Shown: positions 1-9,135 of the stretch, piece after piece | How positions within the stretch are numbered: the stretch's first letter is position 1 | Layout: each line of letters opens with the position of its first letter | From: Tropicimonas sp033101155 | Lineage (GTDB): Bacteria; Pseudomonadota; Alphaproteobacteria; Rhodobacterales; Rhodobacteraceae | DNA length: 64,000 bases | Direction of reading: 5' to 3' | NCBI RefSeq assembly: GCF_033101155.1 | Contig: NZ_JAWMPX010000017.1 | Coordinates: forward strand, 56,387 to 120,386 | The notes under the pieces: model-generated | Told to the model about the DNA's origin: nothing | Databases searched by the model: none | The model's input: the letters and a program-made list of their open reading frames with translations, nothing else | Made by a program: the position numbers and the translations under genes

Positions 1-1975
1 CATGTCTACCCGTTCATCGTCAACGACCCCGGCGAGGGGACACAGGCGAAGCGCCGCTCCCAGGCGGTGATCGTGGATCACCTGACACCGCCGCTGACAC
101 GCGCCGAGACCTATGGGCCGCTGCGCGACCTCGAAGCGCTGGTGGACGAGTATTACCAGGCCGCTGGCGTGGACCCCCGCCGGATCTCCTACTTGCGCGA
201 CGAGATCCTGTCGCTGATGGAAGCAACGGGCTTGGGCGTGGATGCAGGCGTTGCCTTGGGCGACGATTCCGATAGCCGCCTGCAGAAACTCGACGCCTAT
301 CTCTGCGAGTTGAAGGAAAGCCAGATCCGCGACGGGCTGCATATCTTCGGACAGGCGCCGCAGGGTCGTTTGGCAACAGATCTGCTCGTTGCGCTGACCC
401 GTGTGCCGCGCGGTGACGGCACGGAGCGGGACGCCTCTCTCCTGCGCGCGCTGGCGGCCGATTTCGGAATGCAGTTCGATCCGCTGAATTGCGACATGGC
501 CGCGTCATGGAATGGACCGCGCCCAGCCGGACTGTCGGATTTGGTGGTGCCGCCTGCTGACGCAGGCGACACGGCGGACCGCTGGTGACAGCGTAGAACG
601 TCTGGAACTCTTTGCCGCCGCTCTGGTCGGCGGGGAGATTTCCGAGGCGCCGGGGCCGCATTCGGCGGCGGTGCTGGACGGCATCCAGGCGTGGTTGCGC
701 GGCGTGGTTTCCGGAACCGGGAAGTCCGAGCTGGAGGGCATCCTTGCCGCGCTGGACGGGCGATATGTGCCCCCTGGCCCCTCTGGAGCGCCGACGCGCG
801 GGCGTCTGGACGTCCTGCCGACCGGGCGCAATTTCTTCTCCGTCGACAGCAGGGCCATCCCGACGCGTGCCGCCTGGACGTTGGGCTGGAAATCCGCATC
901 CCTGCTGATCGACCGGCATCTGCAAGAGCATGGTGACTGGCCGCGCGCCATGGCGCTGACGGCCTGGGGCACCGCGAATATGCGCACGGGCGGGGATGAC
1001 ATCGCGCAAGCCCTGGCCCTGATGGGCGTGAAGCCGAAATGGGACGAGATGTCGGGCCGGGTGACCGGGTTCGAGATCATTCCCGCCACCGCCCTCGGGC
1101 GACCTCGGGTGGACGTGACCCTGCGGGTCTCGGGCTTCTTCCGCGACGCTTTCCCGGCGCAGATCGACCTCGTGGCTTCGGCCGCGCGGGCGGTCATGGA
1201 GCTGGACGAAGCGGAGGCCGACAACCCGGCCGCTGCACGCTACAGGTCCGAGGCGACGGAAATCGGGGAAGCCCGCGCGAGCTTCCGTGTCTTCGGCTCC
1301 AAGCCGGGGGCTTACGGCGCGGGCCTGCAGGCAATGATCGACGAGAAGCTTTGGGAGAACAGGGGCGATCTGGCCGGCGCCTTTCTGACCTGGGGCGGCT
1401 ATGCCTATGGCGAGGGTGCCGACGGGGCGCACGCCAAGGAGGATTTCGCCACACGGCTCGGCAAGGTCGAGGCGGTGGTCCAGAACCAGGACAATCGCGA
1501 GCATGACATCCTCGACAGCGACGATTACTACCAGTTCGAAGGTGGCATGGCGGCGACGGTCGAGACCCTGCGCGGCGAAGCGCCGGAGATCTATCACAAC
1601 GACCATTCCCGCCCCGAACGCCCGGTGATCCGCACGTTGGACGAGGAGATCGGCCGGGTCGTGCGCGCCCGCGCGGTCAATCCGAAATGGATCGAGGGCG
1701 TGAAGCGACACGGCTACAAGGGCGCCTTCGAGATGGCCGCGACGGTGGACTATCTCTTCGCCTTCGCCGCCACGACAAAATCCGTCCGCAACCACCATTT
1801 CGACCTCGTCTACGAGGCCTATCTCGCCGATGACGAAACGCGGGAATTCATCGAGGAGGCCAACGCGCCGGCGCTCCGGGAGATGGCCGAGCGCTTCGAG
1901 GAGGCCATCGAGCGCGGGCTCTGGGTGCCGCGCTCCAACTCGGCTCGGGCGCATCTGGCGGAGCTTGCGCGATGA
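1..1975 (+). CDS. cobN: Cobaltochelatase subunit CobN, 3' part, frameshifted
   Basis: Large subunit of the aerobic ATP-dependent cobaltochelatase (CobNST), which inserts Co2+ into hydrogenobyrinic acid a,c-diamide. The window opens inside the gene. Frame 1 reads YPFIVNDPGEGTQAKRR, a CobN hallmark, and runs to a stop at 586-588. The rest of the protein (from about RTAGDSVERLEL) continues in frame 2 to 1975, with typical CobN sequence such as LPTGRNFFSVD and the NPKWIEGVKRHGYKGA block near the end. The switch lies around 540-580 and equals one extra base (or two missing). It is either a real inactivating mutation or a sequencing error. The stop overlaps the next start as ATGA. The family assignment is secure; whether the gene works is not. 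Confidence 0.9.
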
Positions 1976-2607
1976 GCGCACATCTGCGCCATGCGGGGGC
2001 CGCGCCGGAAGCGCAGACCCACGCGCTGGAGGAAATCACCCACGCCTCGCCGCGCCTCATGCAGGTGCTGCGCGCCGTTCGGGACCTCGATCTGCCCGAT
2101 TGGTGGATCGTCTCCGGGGCGATCTACAACACCGCCTGGAACCAGCTCACCGGCCGGCCGGACATGTATGGCGTCAAGGATATCGACCTGTTCTATTTCG
2201 ACCCAGACACCAGCTATGAAGCCGAGGACCGGGTCATCCACCGCGTGGCGCAAGCCGTTCCGGGCGATCCGCCGGTCGAGACGCGCAACCAGGCGCGGGT
2301 GCATCTGTGGTATGAGCGGCATTTCGGTCATGCCTATCCCGCGCTTGGCAACTCTGCCGAGGGGATCGACCGCTTTGCCTGCAAGACCCATGCGGTCGGG
2401 CTGCGGCTGGAGGCGGACGACCGCCTGACCCTCTATGCGCCTTACGGGCTCGACGATATCTTTGCCTTCCGGCTGGTGCCGAACCTCGCCCTGCCCAACC
2501 GCAAGACCCATGAGGCAAAGGCCGCCCGCCAGAGAGCACTCTGGCCGGAGCTGGACTTTGTCCGATGGCCCGAAGAGACCGCGTTTCAACAGGAGAGTAT
2601 TTCATGA
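1972..2607 (+). CDS. Nucleotidyltransferase family protein (NTP_transf_6-like)
   Basis: A 211-residue cytoplasmic protein. Residues around 42-75 contain WWIVSGAIYNTAWNQLTGRP and KDIDLFYFD. The DID pair after an SGAIYNTAW helix fits the metal-binding acidic residues of the uncharacterised nucleotidyltransferase family PF06042. The C-terminal part (APYGLDDIFAFRLVPN) is also typical of the family. It overlaps cobN by ATGA upstream and cobO by ATGA downstream, so it is translated as part of the cobalamin operon. Its substrate is unknown. A role in cobalamin nucleotide-loop chemistry is possible from context alone and is not shown by the sequence. Confidence 0.8.
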   Translation: MSAHLRHAGAAPEAQTHALEEITHASPRLMQVLRAVRDLDLPDWWIVSGAIYNTAWNQLTGRPDMYGVKDIDLFYFDPDTSYEAEDRVIHRVAQAVPGDPPVETRNQARVHLWYERHFGHAYPALGNSAEGIDRFACKTHAVGLRLEADDRLTLYAPYGLDDIFAFRLVPNLALPNRKTHEAKAARQRALWPELDFVRWPEETAFQQESIS

Positions 2608-3212
2608 CCGACGATGTCGAACGCCACAACGCCAAGATGGCCAAGAAGAAAGCCGCCCGCGACAAGATCATGGCCGGCAAGACCGAGGAAAAGGGACTGG
2701 TGATCGTCCATACCGGCAAGGGCAAGGGCAAGAGCTCGGCCGCCTTCGGGATGATCTTCCGCTGCATCGCCCATGAGATGCCCTGCGCGGTTGTGCAGTT
2801 CATCAAGGGCGGCATGGAGACCGGCGAACGCAACCTGATCCAAGGGCATTTCGGTGACCTTTGCGAGTTCCACACGATGGGCGAAGGCTTCACCTGGGAG
2901 ACGCAGGACAAGTCCCGCGATATCGAGATGGCTCAGGCGGCCTGGGAAAAGGCCAAAGAGCTGATCCGCGACCCGGGCAACCGGATGGTGCTGCTCGACG
3001 AGATCAATATCGCGCTGCGCTATGACTATATCGATGTGGATGAGGTGATTGCCTTCCTCAAGGCCGAGAAGCCGCCGATGACCCATGTCGTTCTGACCGG
3101 ACGCAATGCCAGCGAAGCGCTGATCGAGGCGGCCGATCTGGCCACCGAGATGGAGCTGCTCAAGCACCCGTTCCGCTCGGGCGTGAAGGCGCAGGCGGGC
3201 GTCGAGTTCTGA
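2604..3212 (+). CDS. cobO: Cob(I)yrinic acid a,c-diamide adenosyltransferase
   Basis: Transfers the 5'-deoxyadenosyl group of ATP to the cobalt of cob(I)yrinic acid a,c-diamide, the step after cobalt insertion. The 202-residue product has the CobO/BtuR P-loop HTGKGKGKSSAAFG near residue 38, VVQFIKGG, and the Walker B-like VLLDEINIALRYDY near 131. The C-terminus (HPFRSGVKAQAGVEF) matches the usual CobO end (GVKAQ.GIEY). I chose the ATG at 2604 because an AGGAGA lies at 2591-2596 and it gives an ATGA overlap with the preceding gene; a longer in-frame start at 2565 would add 13 unrelated residues. The next gene starts on the last base of the stop codon. Confidence 0.95.
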   Translation: MTDDVERHNAKMAKKKAARDKIMAGKTEEKGLVIVHTGKGKGKSSAAFGMIFRCIAHEMPCAVVQFIKGGMETGERNLIQGHFGDLCEFHTMGEGFTWETQDKSRDIEMAQAAWEKAKELIRDPGNRMVLLDEINIALRYDYIDVDEVIAFLKAEKPPMTHVVLTGRNASEALIEAADLATEMELLKHPFRSGVKAQAGVEF

Positions 3213-3472
3213 TGTTCGATCCCCGGCTCCACAGCGCCAGCGACGCCCATATCCGCCTCTACGGCTTTTATGAAAAGCTCTACACGGTAATCGACCTCGT
3301 CGCGGCGCTCTGTTTCGTTGTCGGCAGCGTGATGTTCTTCTCCGAAGCCTGGATGATCCCGGGCACCTGGCTTTTTCTGGTGGGATCGCTCTGCTTCGCC
3401 GCCAAGCCGCTGGTGCGGTTCCTGCGCGAGTTCCACATCGCGCGGCTGCCGCTGCCCGAAGGAGAGAGCTGA
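3212..3472 (+). CDS. YrhK-like small membrane protein
   Basis: An 86-residue protein with two predicted membrane helices (about residues 24-43, VIDLVAALCFVVGSVMFFSE, and 50-66, PGTWLFLVGSLCFAAKP). This is the layout of the YrhK domain (PF14145), whose function is unknown. It overlaps cobO as TGATG and ends 3 bases before cobQ starts, so it is embedded in the cobalamin operon. Transport or anchoring roles are only guesses from context. Confidence 0.75.
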   Translation: MFDPRLHSASDAHIRLYGFYEKLYTVIDLVAALCFVVGSVMFFSEAWMIPGTWLFLVGSLCFAAKPLVRFLREFHIARLPLPEGES

Positions 3473-3475
3473 GCG

Positions 3476-4924
3476 ATGCGCGCGCTGATGATCCAGGGGG
3501 CCGGGTCCAATGTCGGCAAGTCGCTGCTCGTGGCCGGGCTGGCGCGGGCCTTTGTCCGGCGCGGGCTGGCGGTGCGGCCCTTCAAGCCGCAGAACATGTC
3601 CAACAATGCCGCCGTCACGGCGGATGGCGGCGAGATCGGCCGGGCACAGGCATTGCAGGCGCTGGCCTGCGGCATCGAGCCTTTGACGGACATGAACCCG
3701 ATCCTGCTCAAACCGGAGACGGAAACCGGCGCGCAGGTCGTGGTGCAGGGCAAGCGCGTGGCGACGGTTGCGGCACGGGATTATGCGAAGATGAAGCCGG
3801 GGCTGATGGCGCCGACACTGGAAAGCTTCCAGCGGCTCGGCGACGCGGCCGATCTGGTGCTGGTCGAGGGCGCGGGCAGCCCGGCGGAGGTCAACCTGCG
3901 CGCCGGCGACATCGCCAATATGGGCTTCGCGCGGGCGGCGGGGGTGCCGGTGGTCCTGATTGGCGATATCGACCGGGGCGGTGTGATCGCGCAGCTCGTC
4001 GGCTCGCAGGCTGTGCTCGACCCGGAAGATGCGGCGATGATTGGCGGCTTTGCCGTCAACAAGTTCCGTGGTGACCCCCGGCTCTTCGACGATGGCTATC
4101 GGCTCATCGAAGAGCGTACCGGCTGGAAAGGATTGGGCGTGGTCCCGTGGTTCGCCGAGGCCGGCCAATTGCCGGCGGAGGATGCGCTGGACCTCAAGGG
4201 GTCGGACAGTTCCGGCAAACTGCATGTCGCCTGCCTTGTGCTCTCCCGGATCGCCAATTTCGACGATCTCGATCCGCTGAACATGGAGCCGGAGGTGCGG
4301 CTGAGCATGGTTCGGGCGGGCGAGGCGCTACCGGGCGACGTGGACCTCGTCATCATCCCGGGGACCAAATCAACGCGCGGCGATCTCGCCTTCCTGCGCG
4401 CACAGGGCTGGGACCTGGACATCGCGTCCCATCTGCGGCGCGGCGGGCACGTTTTGGGGCTCTGCGGTGGCTACCAGATGCTGGGCAAACGGATCATCGA
4501 CCGGGACGGGCTGGAAGGCGCGCCCGGCGTGACCGAGGGTCTTGGCCTGCTCGATGTCGAGACAGAAATGGTGCCGGAGAAACGGCTGACGCGGGTTGCG
4601 GCGCGGCATGTGGCCAGCGGCGAGGCGTTTGAGGGCTACGAGATCCATATCGGCCGCAGCGATGGCCCGGATCGCGCGCGCCCCTTTGCCAAGCTGGACG
4701 GACAGCCCGAAGGCGCCATCTCGCCGGATGGCCGGGTCACGGGGAGCTACCTGCACGGGCTGTTCTCGAATGACGGCTTCCGCGCGGCTTATCTCACGTC
4801 GCTCGGCGTGGAGTCCACGGTCACCTATGGCAGCAATGTCGAGGCCGTGCTCGACCGGCTGGCGGAACATCTCGAGACACATATGGATCTCGACGCGCTG
4901 CTGGCGATGGCGCGCCGGGTCTGA
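3476..4924 (+). CDS. cobQ: Cobyric acid synthase (glutamine-hydrolysing)
   Basis: Amidates adenosylcobyrinic acid a,c-diamide at four side chains (b, d, e, g) using glutamine and ATP. The 482-residue length is normal. The N-terminal dethiobiotin-synthetase-like ATPase begins MIQGAGSNVGKS, followed by RPFKPQNMSNN and VEGAGSPAEVNLRAGDI. The C-terminal type 1 glutamine amidotransferase has the nucleophile in GLCGGYQMLG and a catalytic His in GSYLHGLF. It is the last + strand gene of the cobalamin run; the next gene is on the other strand and converges on it with a gap of only a few bases. Confidence 0.96.
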   Translation: MRALMIQGAGSNVGKSLLVAGLARAFVRRGLAVRPFKPQNMSNNAAVTADGGEIGRAQALQALACGIEPLTDMNPILLKPETETGAQVVVQGKRVATVAARDYAKMKPGLMAPTLESFQRLGDAADLVLVEGAGSPAEVNLRAGDIANMGFARAAGVPVVLIGDIDRGGVIAQLVGSQAVLDPEDAAMIGGFAVNKFRGDPRLFDDGYRLIEERTGWKGLGVVPWFAEAGQLPAEDALDLKGSDSSGKLHVACLVLSRIANFDDLDPLNMEPEVRLSMVRAGEALPGDVDLVIIPGTKSTRGDLAFLRAQGWDLDIASHLRRGGHVLGLCGGYQMLGKRIIDRDGLEGAPGVTEGLGLLDVETEMVPEKRLTRVAARHVASGEAFEGYEIHIGRSDGPDRARPFAKLDGQPEGAISPDGRVTGSYLHGLFSNDGFRAAYLTSLGVESTVTYGSNVEAVLDRLAEHLETHMDLDALLAMARRV

Positions 4925-4927
4925 GCC

Positions 4928-5296
4928 TTACCCTTCGGGATCGAGCGGCGGCACGCGGGCAACGAAATGTCCCTTCACGCCTTGCGGCCATTGGCGGAAC
5001 GGAACCGCCCCGCTCTCGCTCTCACCGAACTTGCTGGCATAGTCGACAAGGGCAGCCGCATCTTCCTGTGTACCGTCGAAACGGCCGAGCACGTAGGTCA
5101 GCTTGCCATTGGCGGAGATCGCGCTGTTGCAACCGTGATTGCAGCCCATCAGGCAGGCGGTGCCGCGCAGGTGGAGAGGCTTGTCGCCGATCTCTGTGCG
5201 CACCCGTTCGAGAAAGGCCTCGCCGGTGGGCGCGCCTTCCTTGTGTTCGCGGGTCGCCTCGTTGCGGCAGGTGGTGCAGATGGTGATGGTGGTCAT
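4928..5296 (-). CDS. DUF1636 small Cys-rich protein
   Basis: A 122-residue protein starting MTTITICTTCRN, with a Cys pair at the N-terminus and CLMGCNHGCN further on. That is four or five cysteines spaced like a thioredoxin-like 2Fe-2S ferredoxin or metal site. DUF1636 proteins often lie in or beside cobalamin gene clusters, as here, where it converges on cobQ. A role in cobalt or electron supply is an inference from that pattern. The ATG at 5296 is chosen because the upstream 45 in-frame codons have no family character. I saw no convincing cobalamin riboswitch upstream. Confidence 0.8.
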   Translation of the reverse strand: MTTITICTTCRNEATREHKEGAPTGEAFLERVRTEIGDKPLHLRGTACLMGCNHGCNSAISANGKLTYVLGRFDGTQEDAAALVDYASKFGESESGAVPFRQWPQGVKGHFVARVPPLDPEG

Positions 5297-5391
5297 GCCG
5301 GCTCCGGTCGGTGAAATGCGTCGGACCGGGGTAGGACACTCGCCAGCCCCGGGGCAAGCGGTTTCTGGTTCGGACCGACCTGCCCCTAACG

Positions 5392-6639
5392 CTACGGGAA
5401 GCTTGGCGCCGGACGGATCGTTCCCGTGCAATCACCGAAGCCGATCCGATAGCCGTTACCTTGCGCATGTCCGTGCAAGGTCAGGGTGTCTCCATCCTCG
5501 ATGAAGCGCCGCTCCTCGCCATCGACCATCTCAAGCGGCTCCTTGCCGCCCCAGGTCAGTTCCAGAAGCGAGCCGTAGCTGTCCTTCTCCGGGCCGGAAA
5601 TCGTCCCCGACCCGAGAAGGTCACCAACCCGCATCGCACAGCCGGACGAGGCGTGATGCGTCAGTTGCTGGGCCGCGGAGTAGTACATCTCGGTGTAATT
5701 TGTCCGACAGATCGTGGTCGGCGTCCGGCGGCCCTTGGGCAACAGGCTCACCGAGAGGTCGATATCGTAGAGCATCGGCCCGGATTCGGTGAGATAAGGC
5801 AGAAGCTCCTTTTCGCGCGGGGGCGTGGGTCGGCGGAACGGCTCAAGCGCCGCGCGGGACACCACCCACGGACTGATCGAGGTTGCAAAGGCCTTGGCTT
5901 GGAACGGGCCGAGCGGTTGGTATTCCCAGGCCTGGAGATCGCGAGCGGACCAGTCGTTGAGCAGCACATAGCCAAAGATCATCGCGTCGGCCTCGGCCAC
6001 GGTGATGGGCCGGCCCATCGTCGAGGGCTGACCGATCACCGCGCCCATCTCCAACTCGATATCGAGCCGCTTGCTGGGCCCGAAGCTGGGTGCATCCGCA
6101 TCGGGCGCCTTGGTCTGGCCGACCGGGCGGGTGATGTCCGTACCCGAAACGACGACCGTCGAAGCCCGGCCGTTATAGCCGATCGGAATGTGCAACCAGT
6201 TCGGCGGCAGAGCGTTTTCCGGGCCGCGGAACATGGTGCCGACATTGAAGGCGTGGTTCCGGCCAGCATAGAAATCGGTGAATTCGGCGACGCGGAAGGG
6301 CATATGCATCTCGACCTCATCCATCGGGTAGAGATGCGGCGCGACCATGCCGGCCGCCTCGCTGCCCGCACCGAGAAAGCCGAACAATGTTGCCCGCAAA
6401 CCGGACCATGCCTGCGGCCCCTTTTCCATGAATTCGTTGAGCGCAGGCTCGGTCAGGCCGAGCGGCTTGAGCAGCCCGGCGCGCTGCATGCCGCCAAGAT
6501 CGAGGACCTTGTCGCCAATCGCCGTGCAACAACACGGCGCGCTGCCCTTGTGCGAAAAAACCCCAAAGGGAAGGTTGTTCAGCGGAAACGGGCTTTCGGG
6601 ATCATTCGCAGTCTCGATCCAGCTCTTCAAAAGGGTCAT
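5392..6639 (-). CDS. fahA: Fumarylacetoacetase
   Basis: Hydrolyses 4-fumarylacetoacetate to fumarate and acetoacetate, the last step of tyrosine/homogentisate breakdown. The 415-residue product has the two-domain FAH layout. Its active-site elements are YAGRNHAFNVGTMFRG (catalytic His), the metal-binding LDIELEMG, LLNDWSARDLQAWEYQPLGP and FQAKAFATSISPWVV, and the C-terminal GDTLTLHG and GFGDCTGTI. The ATG at 6639 follows a GGAGG; longer in-frame starts run into unrelated sequence. No homogentisate dioxygenase gene (hmgA) lies beside it in the window. Confidence 0.96.
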   Translation of the reverse strand: MTLLKSWIETANDPESPFPLNNLPFGVFSHKGSAPCCCTAIGDKVLDLGGMQRAGLLKPLGLTEPALNEFMEKGPQAWSGLRATLFGFLGAGSEAAGMVAPHLYPMDEVEMHMPFRVAEFTDFYAGRNHAFNVGTMFRGPENALPPNWLHIPIGYNGRASTVVVSGTDITRPVGQTKAPDADAPSFGPSKRLDIELEMGAVIGQPSTMGRPITVAEADAMIFGYVLLNDWSARDLQAWEYQPLGPFQAKAFATSISPWVVSRAALEPFRRPTPPREKELLPYLTESGPMLYDIDLSVSLLPKGRRTPTTICRTNYTEMYYSAAQQLTHHASSGCAMRVGDLLGSGTISGPEKDSYGSLLELTWGGKEPLEMVDGEERRFIEDGDTLTLHGHAQGNGYRIGFGDCTGTIRPAPSFP

Positions 6640-6814
6640 CGGAATCCTCCATATCGCGTCGGCGCCCGCCGCCTGCTCGGGAATCGGGCAGAAAAAACTC
6701 GTTGCCATTGAAACGATATTTCCGGGCGGGGGGCAAGCGCTCCAAACGCGGGTTTTGCTTGCCCTTCCAGCCGGCATCATTATCCCTTGGCCCAACAGGA
6801 ATTCAGGGGCGATC

Positions 6815-7858
6815 ATGCAGAGACAGAAACTCGGAACATCCAAGCTGGACGTCAGCCCGCTGGCCCTCGGCACCATGACCTTCGGCACCCAGACGCCGGA
6901 GGCCGAGGCCCATACCCAGATCGATATGGCGCTGGCCGCCGGTATCAATCTGATCGACACCGCCGAGATGTATCCGGTCAACCCGGTCACGGCAGAGAAT
7001 GTCGGCAAGACGGAAGAGATTGTCGGCCGCTGGATCGCTGCCTCCGGGCGGCGCAACGAGGCCGTGATTGCCACCAAGATCACCGGATCCAATGGCGGTT
7101 TTGTCCGCGACGGGCGCGGGATCGATGGCGAAACCATCGTCGAGGCGGTGGAGGCCTCCTTGCGGCGGTTGCAGACCGACGTGATCGATCTCTACCAGCT
7201 CCACTGGCCCAATCGCGGCTCCTATCATTTCCGCCAGTATTGGAGCTATCGCCCCAGCGAGGACACGCCGGAGGAGATCGCGGCCAACATGGTCGAGGTG
7301 CTGGAAGCACTGGAGACGCTTCGGCGCGACGGCAAGGTGCGCGAGTTCGGACTGTCCAACGAGAGCGCTTGGGGCACGGCGGAATGGCTGCGACTGGCGC
7401 GCGAGACCGGCACGCCGCGCATGGTCTCGATCCAGAACGAGTATTCCATGCTCTGCCGGCTCTTCGACACCGATCTCGGCGAGCTCTGCTGTCGCGAACA
7501 GATCGGATTGCTGGCCTATTCGCCGCTGGCGGCGGGAATGCTGACGGGCAAGTATCGCGGCGGGGCGGTGCCCGAGGGGAGCCGGCTCTCGATCAACAAC
7601 ACCCTGAATGGCCGGGTCAATCCGAGGTCCGACGCGGCGATCGAGGCCTATGCTGGAATCGCGGAGCGGTACGGGCTGGACCTCGCTGCGATGTCGCTGG
7701 CCTTCTGCAAAGCGCGGCCATTCATGGGATCTGTGATCTTCGGCGCAACCCATGCGGACCAGCTGGAGCACATTCTCGCGGGCGCGGAGCTGCAGCTGTC
7801 GGAAGAGATCCTGTCCGAGATCGACGCAGCGAACCGCGCCAATCCAATGCCGTTCTGA
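6815..7858 (+). CDS. Aldo/keto reductase (Tas-like)
   Basis: A 347-residue NADP(H)-dependent aldo/keto reductase. The (beta/alpha)8 signatures are present: LGTMTFGTQ near the start, NLIDTAEMYP with the catalytic Asp and Tyr, VIATKI with the catalytic Lys, and YQLHWP with the catalytic His. The TAEMYPVNP stretch and the long insertion after YQLHWPNRG resemble E. coli Tas and its relatives. The ATG at 6815 begins the family-typical MQRQKLGTSKLDVSPLALGTM; codons further upstream overlap the divergent fahA and are not coding. The substrate cannot be told. A lipoprotein gene follows 15 bases downstream. Confidence 0.92.
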   Translation: MQRQKLGTSKLDVSPLALGTMTFGTQTPEAEAHTQIDMALAAGINLIDTAEMYPVNPVTAENVGKTEEIVGRWIAASGRRNEAVIATKITGSNGGFVRDGRGIDGETIVEAVEASLRRLQTDVIDLYQLHWPNRGSYHFRQYWSYRPSEDTPEEIAANMVEVLEALETLRRDGKVREFGLSNESAWGTAEWLRLARETGTPRMVSIQNEYSMLCRLFDTDLGELCCREQIGLLAYSPLAAGMLTGKYRGGAVPEGSRLSINNTLNGRVNPRSDAAIEAYAGIAERYGLDLAAMSLAFCKARPFMGSVIFGATHADQLEHILAGAELQLSEEILSEIDAANRANPMPF

Positions 7859-7873
7859 AGCGGAGATCCGGTG

Positions 7874-8212
7874 ATGCGAATTGTCCTCCTGGCCAGCCTG
7901 CTCGTCCTGGCCGCCTGTAACCCGCTCGACCGCGTGCCCGAGCCGACCGCCCCGCCGGGTTCGGCGGCGTTCTTCGAAGAACAGCGCGCCATTTGCGAGG
8001 CGCGGGGCGGAACCTTTGTCGACAGCGAGTCGCGACCGACGAAGATCTGTTTCGTGACCCCGAAAGACGCTGGCGAAGGCTGCAGCCAGCGTTCCGACTG
8101 CGAGGGCGAATGCCTGGCACGCTCGCGCAGCTGCGCGCCGGTCATTCCGCTCGTGGGGTGTCATGAAGTGCTGATGTCGGGCGGCATGCCGGCAACGGTC
8201 TGCCTGCAGTGA
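7874..8212 (+). CDS. Cys-rich lipoprotein, hypothetical
   Basis: A 112-residue protein with a lipoprotein signal peptide: MRIVLLASLLVLAACN, with lipobox LAAC and lipidated Cys 15. The mature part holds eight or so further cysteines (ICEARGG, KICFVTP, EGCSQRSDCEGECLARSRSC, GCHE), suggesting a small disulfide-bonded periplasmic domain. It follows the reductase gene by 15 bases and its stop overlaps the next start (GTGA), so it sits in a short operon. I chose ATG 7874 over the preceding GTG. Function unknown. Confidence 0.75.
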   Translation: MRIVLLASLLVLAACNPLDRVPEPTAPPGSAAFFEEQRAICEARGGTFVDSESRPTKICFVTPKDAGEGCSQRSDCEGECLARSRSCAPVIPLVGCHEVLMSGGMPATVCLQ

Positions 8213-9132
8213 CCGCCGTCGAGCCCTGGGTCCTGGCGACCCTGGGCGCCGTCGCCTTTCAGACCACCCGTTTCGCGCTGCAGAAACGGCTGAAGATGGC
8301 CGGGCTTTCCGCGGCCGGGGCAACATGGGCGCGGTTCCTGTGGTCGGCGCCCCTGCTCGCGGCCGGGCTGTTGCTGTGGCTGCGGGTGACGGGAATGTCG
8401 GTGCCGCCGCTCACCGCCACCTTCTGGGCCTATGCAATGATGGGCGGGGTCACCCAGATCCTGGCGACGATTTGCGTCGTGGCGCTCTTTGCGCGGCGCA
8501 ATTTCGCCGTGGGGATCACGCTGAAGAAATCCGAAGTGCTGATGACCGCTCTGATCGGCTGGCTGCTGCTGGGCGAGGGCGTGTCCCCCGCCGGGCTCGC
8601 CGCGCTTCTGGTCGGCGCGGTGGCGCTATTGGTACTGTCGCGGGAAGAGCCGCGCCCGGAGATGGCGGGACAACCCCTGCCCCGCCGCCTCTTCACGCCC
8701 TCGGCCGCGCTCGGTCTGACCAGCGGGGTCTTCTTCGCACTGGCGGGCGTTGGCTATCGTGGCGCTATGCTGGCGCTTGGCGACGGCCCGCTGACCCTGC
8801 GCGCCGCTGTGGCGCTCGCGCTGGTGACGTCCTCGCAGGCGCTGCTCATGCTGGCATGGTTTCTCTGGCGCGACCGGGCCGAGATCGGCCGGGTGATCTC
8901 CGCCTGGCGGATTGGCATCGGCCTCGGGCTGACAAGCCTTGCCGGCAGCTTCTTCTGGTTCCTCGCCTTCGCGCAGCAGAACGCCGCCTATGTCTATGCG
9001 GTCGGACAGGTGGAGCTGCTCTTCTCCATCCTCGGCGGGGCGCTGTTTTTCGGCGAACGGCTCTCGCGCCGCGAAGGCCTTGGCATCGCGTTGCTGGCGG
9101 CAAGCGTCGTGGCGCTGGTGTTGCTGGTCTGA
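8209..9132 (+). CDS. DMT superfamily (EamA) transporter
   Basis: A 307-residue inner-membrane protein with about ten hydrophobic segments in two repeats, the layout of EamA drug/metabolite transporters. Typical marks are VGITLKKSEVLMTALIGWLLLGE in the first half and YVYAVGQVELLFSILGGALFFGE in the second, where the GE after a helix ends each repeat. It starts with GTG at 8209, overlapping the lipoprotein stop as GTGA. The substrate is unknown; exporters of this family often move amino acids or small metabolites. Confidence 0.88.
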   Translation: MTAVEPWVLATLGAVAFQTTRFALQKRLKMAGLSAAGATWARFLWSAPLLAAGLLLWLRVTGMSVPPLTATFWAYAMMGGVTQILATICVVALFARRNFAVGITLKKSEVLMTALIGWLLLGEGVSPAGLAALLVGAVALLVLSREEPRPEMAGQPLPRRLFTPSAALGLTSGVFFALAGVGYRGAMLALGDGPLTLRAAVALALVTSSQALLMLAWFLWRDRAEIGRVISAWRIGIGLGLTSLAGSFFWFLAFAQQNAAYVYAVGQVELLFSILGGALFFGERLSRREGLGIALLAASVVALVLLV

Positions 9133-9135
9133 GGC

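Noticed and set aside
5297..5400. Cobalamin riboswitch upstream of the DUF1636 gene
   Set aside because: The strand was read for the B12-box and none of its conserved pieces appear; the region is also mostly the 3' end of fahA.
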